DNA from: Gemmatimonadota bacterium
GTDB taxonomy: Bacteria; Gemmatimonadota; Gemmatimonadetes; Gemmatimonadales; Gemmatimonadaceae
Length of the DNA stretch: 64,000 bases
Reading direction: 5' to 3'
NCBI GenBank assembly: GCA_016719105.1
Contig: JADKAQ010000020.1
Span: 62,001-126,000 of the forward strand
The translations under genes were made by a program, and so were the position numbers. The notes under the pieces are model-generated. The model was not told the DNA's origin. It worked only from the letters and a program-made list of their open reading frames with translations, and made no database searches. Shown here piece after piece: positions 17,966-29,010 of this stretch. Position 1 is the stretch's first letter, and each line of letters opens with the position of its first letter.

Positions 17966-20900
17966 ATGTCTTCGTCCGTTCGCAGACCCGGCAGTCGATG
18001 GCGTCATGCATCGTTCGCCGTCGCGCTCGCCGCCGTTTCGTCAGCCGCCGGTATCACCACGCTGGAGGCGCAGGCGCGCCCGGCCGGCGTTCGCGCGATG
18101 GTCGCGCCGGCCCCCACCGCGTCGATGACCGTCGACACGTCGCTGTTCAACGCCCTGCGCTGGCGCGAGATCGGCCCGGCGCGTGGCGGCCGTTCGGTCG
18201 CCGTCGCCGGCTCGGCGCAGCGCCCGCTCGAGTACTGGATGGGGACCACTGGCGGTGGCGTCTACAAGACCACCGATGCGGGGATGAGCTGGCAGCCGGC
18301 CACCGACCGCTACTTCGGCGGGACCATCGGCGCCATCGCGGTCGACCACCTCAACCCGGACATCGTCTGGGTGGGCGGGGGCGAGACCGACATCCGCGGC
18401 AACACGTCGCACGGCGACGGTCTCTGGAAGACGACCGATGGCGGGCGCACCTGGCAGATGCTCGGCTTCAAGGAAGAGTACATCTCCACGATCCGCATTC
18501 ACCCGACCAACCCGAGCGTCGCCTACATCGGCGTGTTTGGGGACGTCTTCAAGGCGACCAGCAACCGCGGCGTCTACAAGACGACCGACGGCGGCAAGAC
18601 CTTCAGCAAGGTGCTGTTCGTCAACGACTCGTCAGGCGTGATCGACATCGCCATGGACGTGACCAACCCCGAGATCCTGTACGTGGCGATGTGGCAGGCC
18701 TGGCGTGCGCCGTGGGGGATGTCGTCAGGGGGGCTGCACTCGGGGCTCTACAAGACCACCGATGGCGGCGCGACGTGGAGCAACCTGGTGAAGACGGCCA
18801 AGGGGCTGCCGCAGGGGAACATCGGCAAGATCGGCCTCACGGTGTCGCCGGTGAATCCGCAGCTCGTGTGGGCGCTCATCGAGCACGACTCGGGCGGGGT
18901 CTACAAGTCGAATGACGGCGGCGCCAACTGGCGCTACATCAACCGCGAGCGCAAGCTGCGGCAGCGCGCCTGGTACTACTCGCAGATCTACGCCGACCCC
19001 AAGGACACCAACATCGTCTACGGGCTCAACGTCGGCTTCTTCCGCTCCAACGACGGCGGAAAGACCTTCCCGGCGTCGATCAAGGTGCCGCACGGCGACA
19101 ACCACGACCTGTGGATCGCGCCGAACGACAACCAGCGCATGGTGCAGGGGAACGACGGCGGCGCCAACGTCTCGTTCACCGCGGGGCGCGCGTGGACCGC
19201 GCAGACCTTCCCCACGGCGCAGTTCTATCACGTGACCACGACCAACGACTGGCCGTACAACATCTGCGGGGCGCAGCAGGACAACTCGACGCTCTGCGGG
19301 CCGTCGCGCAAGCAGGGGTCGATCGACATCAGCGGACTGGTACGACGCCGGTGGTTGCGAGTCGGGCTACATCGCCGCCAACCCGGCCAAGCCGAACATC
19401 ACGTATGCCGGCTGCTACGGCGGCAACCTCGATCGCCGCGATCGCGAGACGGGCTTCACGCGCGACGTGACGGTGTATCCGCGCAACCCGATGGGGCACT
19501 CGTCCGAAGACATCAAGATCCGCTTCCAGTGGACCTTCCCGATCGTCTTCTCGCGGCACAACGCCAACGTGCTGTACGCCGCGGGGTCGCAGCTCTTCCG
19601 CTCGACCAACGAAGGGGAGTCGTGGACGGCGGTGTCGCCCGAACTCGCCCGCAAGGACCCCAAGACGATGGGCCCCTCGGGCGGCCCGATCACGAAGGAC
19701 CAGACGGGGGTCGAGACCTACGGCTTGATCTTCGCCTTTGACGAATCGCCGGTAACGCCCGGGCTGCTGTGGGCCGGGACCGACGACGGATACATCTGGA
19801 TCTCGCGCAACAATGGCGTGAAGTGGGACAACGTGACGCCGAGCGACATCGGCGACTTCACCCGCATCTCGATCATCGAGCCGTCGCGTTATGCCGCCGG
19901 GACGGCCTACGTGGCCGCCAACCGGTACGCGTTAGGCGACAAGACGCCGATCCTCTACAAGACCACCGACTACGGCAAGACGTGGACGAAGATCGTCAAC
20001 GGGATCAAGGGCGATCACTTCGCGCGCACCATTCGTGAAGACCCGGTCCGTCGCGGCCTGCTCTTCGCCGGGACCGAGCGTGGCGTGTACGTCTCGTTCG
20101 ACGACGGGCAAAACTGGCAGTGGCTGCAGAAGAACCTCCCGTTCGTCCCGGTGCACGACCTGACCATCAAGGACAACGACGTGATTGCCGCCACGCACGG
20201 GCGTTCGTTCTGGGTGATGGACGACATCTCGGCGCTGCGGCAGTACACGCCGGCGATCGCCGAGAAGGGGGCGCACCTCTTCAAGCCGGTCGATGCCTAT
20301 CGCACGCAGTGGAGCGGTGGCTTTGGTGGTGGTGGACGCGGCGGTTCGACGGTCGGCGGCAATCCGCAGTCGGGCGCGGTCGTGTACTACACCCTCAAGT
20401 CGCCCAACCAGAAGGTCACGATCGACTTCATGGATGCCAAGGGGACGGTGATCCAGTCGTTCACCAGCGACATGGATCCCGACGCGGCCGCCGATTCGGT
20501 CCGTCAGGAGCAAGCGCGGGCGGCCCGCATCGATTCGCTCGTGCGCGGCGGGGCCTCGCGTGACAGCGCCATGCGCCTCGTGCGCGCGGCGGCGGGTGGC
20601 CCGGGCGGTGGCGGCGGTGGCGGCGGTGGCTTTGGGGGCGGCGCGCGTCGTCCGCGCGTCCCCAACCGTGCGGGGCTCAACACCTTCGCGTGGAACCTGC
20701 GCTACCCCGACGCCGTGTCGTTCGACAACCTGATCATGTGGGCGGCCAACACCACCGGCCCCGTTGCACCTCCCGGGACCTACGCGGTCAAGCTCACCGT
20801 GAACGGTGAGAGCCAGACGCAGCGCATCGTCGTCAAGAACGACCCGCGCGGCACGGCGACCGATGCCGACCTGCTGGCGCAGTTCAACCTGCTCATCGCC

Positions 20901-21359
20901 ATTCGCGACAAGACCACCGAGGCCAACAACGCCGTGCGCATGGCGCGCAACATGCGCTGGAACGTGAACGACCGCACGGGCAAGCTCACCGGCGCGCCGG
21001 CCGAAGAGTTCAAGGCGATCGCCGGCACGATGATGAAGGAAGTCACGAGCGCCGAGCAGGAGGTCTACCAGACGAAGAACGAGAGCAACCAGGATCCGCT
21101 CAACTTCCCGATCAAGTTGAACAACGAGGTCGCGGGGGTGGCGAGCTACGTGGGACAGGGCGAGTACCGTCCCACAAAGCAGGCCTACCAGGTCTTCGAG
21201 GAGCTCAAGGTCGAAGTCGACAAGCAGATCAAGGCGCTCAAGTCGTCGATGGACGCCAACCTTCCGAAGCTGAACGCGATCCTGCGGGCGGCGGGGCTGC
21301 AGGAGCTCAAGCCGTCGACGGAAGAGATCAAGCCGCAGCGTCCGAACGTCGTTTCGTAG
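17966..21359 (+). CDS. Exported VPS10/BNR-repeat (sortilin-like) protein, frameshifted
   Basis: About 1130 residues once a frame break is bridged. N-terminal signal-like segment (HASFAVALAAVSSAAG), then many BNR/Asp-box repeats of the form KTTDGGxTW (GVYKTTDAGMSWQ, GLWKTTDGGRTWQ, VYKSNDGGANWR, FRSNDGGKTF), a predicted multi-blade beta-propeller as in VPS10/WD40-YVTN proteins, a Gly-rich linker (about 20600-20645) and a C-terminal domain typical of large exported proteins in Gemmatimonadota and Acidobacteria. The frame changes at 19334-19335: removing one G gives ISDWYDAGGCESGYIA, the expected family block. The ATG at 17966 is preferred over a GTG at 17918. Substrate unknown; often misnamed glycosyl hydrolase. 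Confidence 0.85.
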
Positions 21360-21391
21360 AGGACGGGAAGACGGGAAGACGAGAAGACGAG
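21360..21391 (+). repeat. Interspersed GGGAAGAC repeat element R1 (half)
   Basis: Begins at the stop codon of the VPS10 gene: GGACGGGAAGACGGGAAGAC then GAGAAGACGAGAG. Only the left arm of the repeat family is present, and it runs into the terminator hairpin at 21389. Confidence 0.7.
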
Positions 21392-21421
21392 AGGGGTCCG
21401 GTCGGTGGCCGGGCCCCTCTC
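21389..21421. terminator. Terminator hairpin after the VPS10-type gene
   Basis: Outer stem GAGAGGGG / CCCCTCTC (8 bp) with an inner CCGG / CCGG stem. It lies 30 bp after the stop and is followed by GCGTTT. Confidence 0.75.
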
Positions 21422-21490
21422 GCGTTTGACGGGCCGGGCGCGACGGCGACCAGTCGTTTCCGGGCCTGTCATCGCTCGGCGTGGCTGTCG

Positions 21491-21989
21491 CTAGGGCGAA
21501 GCCGACCGGGCCCAGACTGCATCAGGTAATGACGCGGTCAGCGACGCGGTCTGGCAGCGGGCGGTGCCAGCCTCGAACGGTTCCTGCTTCCACTCCTTGA
21601 CCCAAGGCGCGCCAGCCGCGATCAGGGTGCTGCCGGCGATGGAGCCACTCACCTTGCCCGGCGAGCCGAGGTCGAAGCGCACGACCGTGGGGGCGCCGTT
21701 CACGTCGAAGTACGAGACGTAGCGGCGCACGCTCCCGCTCAGCGTCAGCCCACTCTGCCTGACGTCGAACTCATACCAGACTTCCTGCGCCCGCCCATCG
21801 GGGAGGATGTAGCGCCGTTGGGTTCTCGGACCCGGTGGCCGAACTGAGATCGAGGCGCCAAGGATCCGGCGTCGGCGTCTTGGCGAGCAGTGGCGCGTCG
21901 ACGGCGGGGATCGCGGTCGGGGCGTCGGCAGAGCAGGCGGCGAGCAGGAGGGCGACGACGGCGAGAGCGGCGGGGCGGAACGAGGTCAT
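21491..21989 (-). CDS. Small lipoprotein, frameshifted
   Basis: About 165 residues after joining two frames. It starts at ATG 21989 behind a good GGAG site. N-terminus MTSFRPAALAVVALLLAACS is a lipoprotein signal with lipobox LAAC. The first frame reads to WRLDLSSATGSENPT and then stops in nonsense. The neighbouring frame continues as RYILPDGRAQEVWYEFDV, a beta-rich domain ending DAVWARSASP. One surplus base near 21815 explains the break. The family is not recognised. It may be a sequencing error or a decayed gene. Confidence 0.6.
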
Positions 21990-22233
21990 GAAATCTCCGG
22001 AAGGGTCAGTGGTGATGCCCCGGAGAATTGCAAGAAGGCCACCGCGCGCGCGTGCGGGTGCGATGTGCGTAAGTCGTTGTGGCCGTGCGAAGTACAGAGT
22101 CGCTGTCGGTGGCGATCCCCTCGCGGGACGTAACGCTTTGGGCCACGCGCGCATCGCCACGATACAACGCGGCGTGAGCCACCCGCCCGCGCTCGCGCGC
22201 GTGTACATGAGAGCCCATACCCGCGCGAATCCC

Positions 22234-22953
22234 ATGAGTCGACTGCCCACAACGCCCGCCGCCGCGAACGGAGAACGCGCCCTCCCGCGCCCTCCGTCGC
22301 TCGTCGACTATACAGCCGCCGAGGTCGCGCTCCTCTTCGCCGACCGCTTCGTGCCGGCGAAAGCCGAGCCGTTCCTCGGCTGCTACCGCGTGCCGCTCTC
22401 GGGCGCGTATGTGCGGGACGACGCGGCGGCAGCGCTCGTGATGGAGGTCGCGCTGGGGGCGCTGTTCGCGACGCCAGACGTTCGCCCAACCGAACGCCAA
22501 CGTCGTGGCCTGCTGCTGTCGTCCACCGAGGCGTACGTGCAGCTCTCCGACGCCGCCACCGAGCAACGCCCGGGAAGCCCCGAGGGGGTGCTGGTGGCCT
22601 GGCTCGCGGCACAGGAAGGACGCGGCGCGTGGCTCGACGACGCGCTGCGGCAGCTCATGCCCTCTGTGACGAGTTCACCCGAACACGTGTGCTGCGACCA
22701 GTCGCTCGCCCGCCTGGAGCGCGAGGGTGTGGTCGTCCCGATCACGCGTCGGGTGATGTTCGTCATCAAGGCCCGCGAGTACGACGTGGTCGATCGTACG
22801 CGTCGTCAGCTGGTCGCCGTGCCCGAGCGCGACGTCCGCGAGCTCGTGGAGAGCTGCCGGGACGTGGCGGGGCTGCATCGTGGGGCGGTGGACCGCGCCT
22901 GGCGCCACGCGCTCGCGGCGCGAACCGCGACCGATGGAGGGGCGTCGCTCTGA
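22234..22953 (+). CDS. Hypothetical protein
   Basis: 239 residues, predicted soluble and mostly helical, no signal peptide. Not recognised. The middle part (VMEVALGALFATPDVRPTER, AWLDDALRQLMP, LARLEREGVVVPITRR) has a pattern loosely like GPP34/Golgi-phosphoprotein-type proteins, too weak to assign. Start: ATG 22234 (MSRLPTTP); an ATG nine codons upstream (22207) is in frame and cannot be excluded. Its TGA stop directly abuts the stop of the convergent membrane-protein gene. The 244-bp gap upstream of it holds divergent promoters, with no motif found. Confidence 0.6.
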   Translation: MSRLPTTPAAANGERALPRPPSLVDYTAAEVALLFADRFVPAKAEPFLGCYRVPLSGAYVRDDAAAALVMEVALGALFATPDVRPTERQRRGLLLSSTEAYVQLSDAATEQRPGSPEGVLVAWLAAQEGRGAWLDDALRQLMPSVTSSPEHVCCDQSLARLEREGVVVPITRRVMFVIKAREYDVVDRTRRQLVAVPERDVRELVESCRDVAGLHRGAVDRAWRHALAARTATDGGASL

Positions 22954-23316
22954 CTACGCCGTTGCCTTCCGCGCCCCGTAGCGCTGCGTGAGGTAGCCGA
23001 CGATGAGTCCCACGAGCGAGCCGGGAATCAGGATCTCCCACAGGTAGACCTTCCCCGTTTCGGGGTTGACCCCCATCGCAAACGGGAGCGCAAAGAGCGC
23101 CCCCATCGCCAGCCCGAAGACGACGCCATAGGCGAGGTTGTTGACCTTCTTGGCGAACCAGCCGATGAGGATGCCGGCGGCGAGCCCTTTGCCCATCGAT
23201 CCCACCACGATCATCGTGATCTGCGGGGCGACTTCGGGGGCAGAGACCAGGGCGGTGAGTCCGTCGATGACGCCGAGGACGCCGCCGGCGAGGAGACCGA
23301 GGAGGGGCTTGTTCAT
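22954..23316 (-). CDS. Small integral membrane protein
   Basis: 120 residues with about four hydrophobic segments: LLGLLAGGVLGVIDGLTALV, ITMIVVGSMGKGLAAGILIG, AYGVVFGLAMGALFALPFA and ILIPGSLVGLIVGYL. Gly-rich helices and a short basic tail. The family is not recognised; size and layout resemble small uncharacterised inner-membrane proteins. No Shine-Dalgarno is visible; a repeat element lies just upstream of the ATG. Confidence 0.65.
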   Translation of the reverse strand: MNKPLLGLLAGGVLGVIDGLTALVSAPEVAPQITMIVVGSMGKGLAAGILIGWFAKKVNNLAYGVVFGLAMGALFALPFAMGVNPETGKVYLWEILIPGSLVGLIVGYLTQRYGARKATA

Positions 23317-23324
23317 GGGGGGCG

Positions 23325-23355
23325 GAGGACGGGAGGACGGGAAGACGGGAAGACG
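23325..23355. repeat. Interspersed GGGAAGAC repeat element R2 (half)
   Basis: AGGACGGGAGGACGGGAAGA followed by CGGGAAGACGC: four 8-bp units upstream of the small membrane-protein gene and about 125 bp beyond the stop of the leftward kinase gene. The right arm is not clearly present. Confidence 0.65.
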
Positions 23356-23479
23356 CGTTCGGCGCAGCGGGCGCGGGACGCGGCTCGCGTGACCTGGACG
23401 TGTCTCCGAGGGGCATCCGCTACTTAGGCCTTGGTCGCGTCAGCCATTACGGCGCGGCCCGCCATGTCTTACCGCTTCC

Positions 23480-24482
23480 TCAGACTCCCCGCCAGAGCAG
23501 GATGGTGACGCGCACGACGGCGTAGGCCAGGAGGAGAAGGATCAGCGGGCGATTCCGTCCGTAGAAGCGGGCGGCGCGTTCCAGGGCGTTCTCGCGGTAC
23601 GCCTGCACAGGCTCGGCGTCGAACCAGCGCCGCACATCGGCGGCGAGCGCAGCGGCCGACGCGTAGCGGTCGTCGGGGAGCAATGCCGTCGCGCGCGCGA
23701 CGATGGCGGCCAGCGGGCGAGGCGCAGGGGCGCCACTTGCCGCCAACAGGTCGCGCAGGATCGCCCCCAGGCCGAACACATCGCCCCGCTCATCGACGTC
23801 GCGCGCACCGCCCGCCGCCGCCTCAGGCGGCATGTACCCCGGCGTCCCGACGATCACGCCATCGCCGGTGCGCTGAGTGCCGGCCGCCAGCGCGTCACCC
23901 GACGCGCGGCCAGCTGCAACGGGGGATGTTTCGTGGCCGATGCCGGCGTCGGGATGCCGTGCGCCGAGCACGCGGGCCGAGCACGCGGGCCACCCCCCAA
24001 TCCACCACCAGCACCTCGCCGAACTCGCCGATCATCACGTTGCGCGGCGTCAGGTCGCGGTGAATCACCCCGCGTGCATGCGCGAAGGCCACGGCATCGC
24101 ACACCTGCAGGAAGAGGCGCAGCAGTTCGCCGCGTCCACGCCCGGCGGCATGCTGCGCCAGGTTGGTCCCGCGCACGAGCCGCATCACGTAGAACGGGCG
24201 CCCATCGGCCAGCGTCCCCACGTCGTGTACCGCGACGATCCCGGGGTGCTCGAGCTGCGCGAGGACGCGCGCCTCCCGCGACAGGCGTTCGGTGACGCCG
24301 GCGTCGGCGTGAAAGGCGATGGCCTTGAGCGCGACCTCGCGCCCCAGCTGGTGGTCCATCGCCCGGTACACGGTCCCCATCCCGCCGCGCCCGATCTCGC
24401 CCAGTACCTCGTAGCGCTCGCCGGCGTCGGGGACGTCGAGCGTACGTTGCAGGTGACGGATGGCGGCGTCGCTCAGCGACAT
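23480..24482 (-). pseudogene. Membrane Ser/Thr kinase disrupted by a 13-bp duplication
   Basis: Hanks-type kinase that would be 329 residues if intact. Seen: Gly loop IGRGGMGTVY, Lys in VALKAI, HRDLTPRNVM, and DWG in place of DFG, then the frame breaks. The cause is an exact tandem repeat of CGAGCACGCGGGC at 23965-23990. Deleting one copy restores VARVLGARHPDAGIGHETSP and the frame runs on through GTPGYMPPEA, the kinase C-lobe and a final membrane span (RPLILLLLAYAVVRVTILLW). Start ATG overlaps the sigma factor stop (TGATG). As read, the product ends about 25 residues after DWG, without the C-lobe, and should be inactive. Repeat slippage could restore it. Confidence 0.85.
23965..23990. repeat. 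13-bp direct tandem duplication inside a kinase gene
   Basis: Two adjacent copies of CGAGCACGCGGGC (23965-23977 and 23978-23990). The extra copy shifts the frame by one. An exact 13-base duplication is an unlikely base-calling error. Confidence 0.9.
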
Positions 24483-25186
24483 CACCCCACCTCCACGCCC
24501 AGCAGGGCACGGGCCTCGTCGCGGAACTCCTCGTCGCTCGCCGTCAGCGCGCGCAACGTGTCCAGCACGTGCCGGCGCAGCGCGCGCCGCGCCCAGTTGA
24601 GGTAGTTCGTCACCTGCGTGGCGGGGATCGCGAAGCGCGATGCCAGCTGCGCATAGTTGGGCCGCTCGGCCGCATCGGCCCCCTCGATGTCATAGGCGAC
24701 GAAGACGTCGTAGGTGAGCTGTCGTCCGCCGGCTTCGCACTCCTGTCGCAGCCCCTCCAGCGACCGTTCGAAGACGCTGCGCACCCACTCGCGCTCGAAG
24801 ACGGCCTCCACCTCGGCGTCGGTCGCCGGGGCATGCAGGGCGGCGTCGAAGGAGAGATGCGTCGCCCCGCCGCCGCGCTTGAGGCGCGTGGCCCCTTCGT
24901 GCGCGGTGCTGGCGAAGGCCATGAGGCAACTCCTCAGGAAGGTGCGAAAGCGCCCCTTCGACCGGTCGTAGCGCTGCAGCCAGTCGCGCTCGAAGGCATG
25001 CGCCAGGAAGTCGTGCGCCAGGTCCTCGGCGTCGGCGCGCTCGAGCTGCCACCGATGCCGCAGCACCGCGATGATCGGATCGCGATACACGCGTGCCACC
25101 GCCTCCGCCGCGCGGGCGCGCGTCGCGGCATCGTCGCTGCGCAGCGCCGAGACGATGGAGTAGTGGGTCTCCGGAAAGAGCGGCAC
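24482..25186 (-). CDS. ECF-type sigma factor paired with kinase
   Basis: 234 residues. Begins MPLFPETHYSIVSALRSDDA. Region 2 has AEDLAHDFLAHAFERDWLQR and RFRTFLRSCLMAF, a signature of a long ECF class next to Ser/Thr kinases. Region 4 is at NYAQLASRFAIPATQVTNYL followed by WARRALRRHVLDTL. The middle is acidic and variable. The stop TGA overlaps the ATG of the following kinase, so the two are coupled. Repeat element R3 lies just upstream of the start. Confidence 0.85.
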   Translation of the reverse strand: MPLFPETHYSIVSALRSDDAATRARAAEAVARVYRDPIIAVLRHRWQLERADAEDLAHDFLAHAFERDWLQRYDRSKGRFRTFLRSCLMAFASTAHEGATRLKRGGGATHLSFDAALHAPATDAEVEAVFEREWVRSVFERSLEGLRQECEAGGRQLTYDVFVAYDIEGADAAERPNYAQLASRFAIPATQVTNYLNWARRALRRHVLDTLRALTASDEEFRDEARALLGVEVG

Positions 25187-25197
25187 ACGGGAAAGGT

Positions 25198-25325
25198 GAG
25201 GACGGGAAGACGGGAAGACGAGAGGACGAGAGGACGAGAGTACGAGTACTACGCCGGGCAGCGCCGATTCCCGCGCCCGAGGGTCGTTGTCGCGTCTTCT
25301 CGTCTTCTCGTCTTCTCGTCCTCCG
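25198..25325. repeat. Interspersed hairpin repeat element R3 (full)
   Basis: Left arm of 8-bp units (GACGGGAA, GACGAGAG), a central core with GCGCCCGAGGGTCGTTGTCG, and a right arm of TCTTCTCG units complementary to the left. It sits between the stop of the DUF4287-DUF5655 gene (25334) and the start of the sigma gene (25186). RNA from it would fold into a long hairpin. Same family as R4 and R5. Confidence 0.8.
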
Positions 25326-25333
25326 CGCTTCGC

Positions 25334-25903
25334 CTACGCCCCGTCGTACGCGGCCCGCAGCCACCCGATCAGCTCTCGATCCACCTGCGCGGCCGACTCG
25401 AGCTTCACCCGGTGCGTGACCATCGCGTTCCAGCTCCCAGCGGCCTCGAGGCGCCCCGCCGGCGCGACCCCCTTGAGCTTGATCCCGACGTCGAAGCGTG
25501 CCTTGGTCGACGGGTGCAGGGTGGCGAACTGCGTCTTTCGCCGGAGCGAGAGGTACCCCTTCTTGGGCGACTGTTCGATGTCGTCACCGAAGGCGAGGAT
25601 CGCCTTCATGAGGGCATCGAAGATCGGTCGCAGCGCCGCCTTGTCTCCGGCGAACATCTCGGCGACGAGGTCGTCGCCAGCCGCAATCTTCGCCCCCGAG
25701 TCGGACTTGAGCGTGCCGTGGGCGATGAGGTTCGCGTAGCCATGCGTGATGCCGTGCTCGCTCTTGAGCCACGCGACCAGTTCGCCGTGCTTCGCCTTGC
25801 CGCTCTTCCTGGCGAGGGCGGTCCACTGCTCCATCGACTTTCCGGTCTTCTCCTTGAGGGAGGCGACCATGGAGGCGAGTTGTTCTTCGGGGGACGTGGC
25901 CAT
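25334..25903 (-). CDS. DUF4287-DUF5655 domain protein
   Basis: 189 residues. Residues 1-65 fit DUF4287 (LKEKTGKSMEQWTALARKSG, WLKSEHGITHGYANLIAHG). Residues 85-189 fit DUF5655 (ILAFGDDIEQSPKKGYLSLR, KTQFATLHPSTKARFDVGIK, GRLEAAGSWNAMVTHRVKL, ELIGWLRAAYDGA). This fusion is common in soil bacteria. The DUF5655 fold is nuclease- or DNA-associated by suggestion only; no function is established. Predicted cytosolic. It lies between two repeat elements and is not tied to the kinase cluster by overlap. Confidence 0.85.
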   Translation of the reverse strand: MATSPEEQLASMVASLKEKTGKSMEQWTALARKSGKAKHGELVAWLKSEHGITHGYANLIAHGTLKSDSGAKIAAGDDLVAEMFAGDKAALRPIFDALMKAILAFGDDIEQSPKKGYLSLRRKTQFATLHPSTKARFDVGIKLKGVAPAGRLEAAGSWNAMVTHRVKLESAAQVDRELIGWLRAAYDGA

Positions 25904-25965
25904 CGGTGCGCTCCGCGAGGGTTGGTGTGCCTCTCGATTAGGCGATCGGTGGCGAAGACATTACT

Positions 25966-26080
25966 GGGGAAGACGGGAGGACGGGAAGACGGGAAGACGA
26001 GTTCGGCGTCCCGCGGCGCCGAGTCCTGCGCCCGAGGGTCGGGATCTCGTCTTCTCGTCCTCCCGTCTTCCCGTCTTCCC

Positions 26081-26081
<1 letters not shown>
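25966..26081. repeat. Interspersed hairpin repeat element R4 (full)
   Basis: Left arm GGGGAAGACGGGAGGACGGG and following units; core CGCCGAGTCCTGCGCCCGAG; right arm ending CGTCTTCCCGTCTTCCCC, the near-perfect complement of the left arm. It abuts the stop codon of the kinase gene at 26081. Confidence 0.85.
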
Positions 26082-28002
<1,921 letters not shown>

Positions 28003-28006
<4 letters not shown>

Positions 28007-28923
28007 TGCGGAATCTCGACGGCGCGCGTCTCCTTCGCGCCGGTGGGCGTGGTCTCGCTCGCCGCCGTCATGGCGAGAATGGCAACCGAGATGTTGTCGT
28101 GGCCGCCCGCCTCACGCGCGAGCGTCACGAGGCGATCGCAGGCGACCTGCGGATGCACGTCGCGTGCGGTGGCCAGCAGCACCTCGTCGCCCACCAGGTC
28201 GTACAACCCGTCGCTGCACAGCAGGAAGGTGTCCCCCGGGTGCACGGCAAATCCCTGCGGCCACCCGGTGACTTGCACCTCGCGGTGGCTCCCGAGGGCA
28301 CGCGAGATGACGTTCTTGTCGGGATGATGCCGCGCCTCCTCGCGCGAGATCACGCCGCGCCTGACGAGTTCCATCACCGCCGAGTGATCCTCGGTCATGA
28401 GGAAGATCTCGCCGCCACGAATGAGGTAGAGGCGCGAGTCGCCGACATGTGCGCTGTAGGCCAGCCCGCCCCGCAGCACCAGCGCGGTACACGTCGTCCC
28501 CATCCCCTTGAGCTTGTGGTTGCGATCCGACGAGTCGAAGATGGCGCGATTGGCCGCCTGCAGCGCCTTGGGGAGCGTCACCAGCGGATCGCCCTCATCA
28601 CCCTCGAAGCGCTTCACGATCGTCTCCACCGCCAGGCGTGAGGCGATCTCCCCGGCCTCGTGCCCGCCCATGCCGTCGCACACCACCGCGAGCACGCCGC
28701 GCCGAGCCGTCTCGTCAGGCGTGGTGGGGCGAATGATGCGCAGGAAGTCCTCGTTGATCTCGCGCACGCACCCGGGGTCGGTGGCGATCCCGGCCTCGAT
28801 GCGCAGCTCGGGCGCGTTCGCGCCATCGCCGAGACGTGACAACTCGGTCGTGGGGCGAACGCTCCCCGCGCTGGGCGGCGTGGCGGAGGCGGGGCGGGAG
28901 AACAGCCGATCCAGGAATGACAT
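28003..28923 (-). CDS. PP2C-family Ser/Thr protein phosphatase (Stp/PstP type)
   Basis: 306 residues. PP2C metal and core motifs in order: INEDFLRI (motif 1), VVCDGMGGHEAGEIAS (motif 2, Asp-Gly-Met-Gly-Gly), GTTCTALVL, AHVGDSRLYLIR, TEDHSAVMELV, ISRALG, DTFLLCSDGLYDLV, and GGHDNISVAIL with the last Asp. Residues 1-45 are a low-complexity lead. Soluble. ATG at 28923 has GAGG upstream; a GTG one codon earlier is possible. It overlaps the PknB-type kinase by 4 bp and likely reverses its action and that of the neighbouring kinase. Confidence 0.95.
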
Positions 28924-29010
28924 CACGACCTCGGGTAGAATCGTCGGGTGAATCCGCCTGCGTGCCCATCGTCCGCGCAGCGACCGCGGGCGGTGCGACC
29001 AGGCGACCTG

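Noticed and set aside
22234..22953. Assignment to the GPP34/Golgi phosphoprotein family
   Set aside because: Only a loose pattern of helices and basic residues; no clear family signature.
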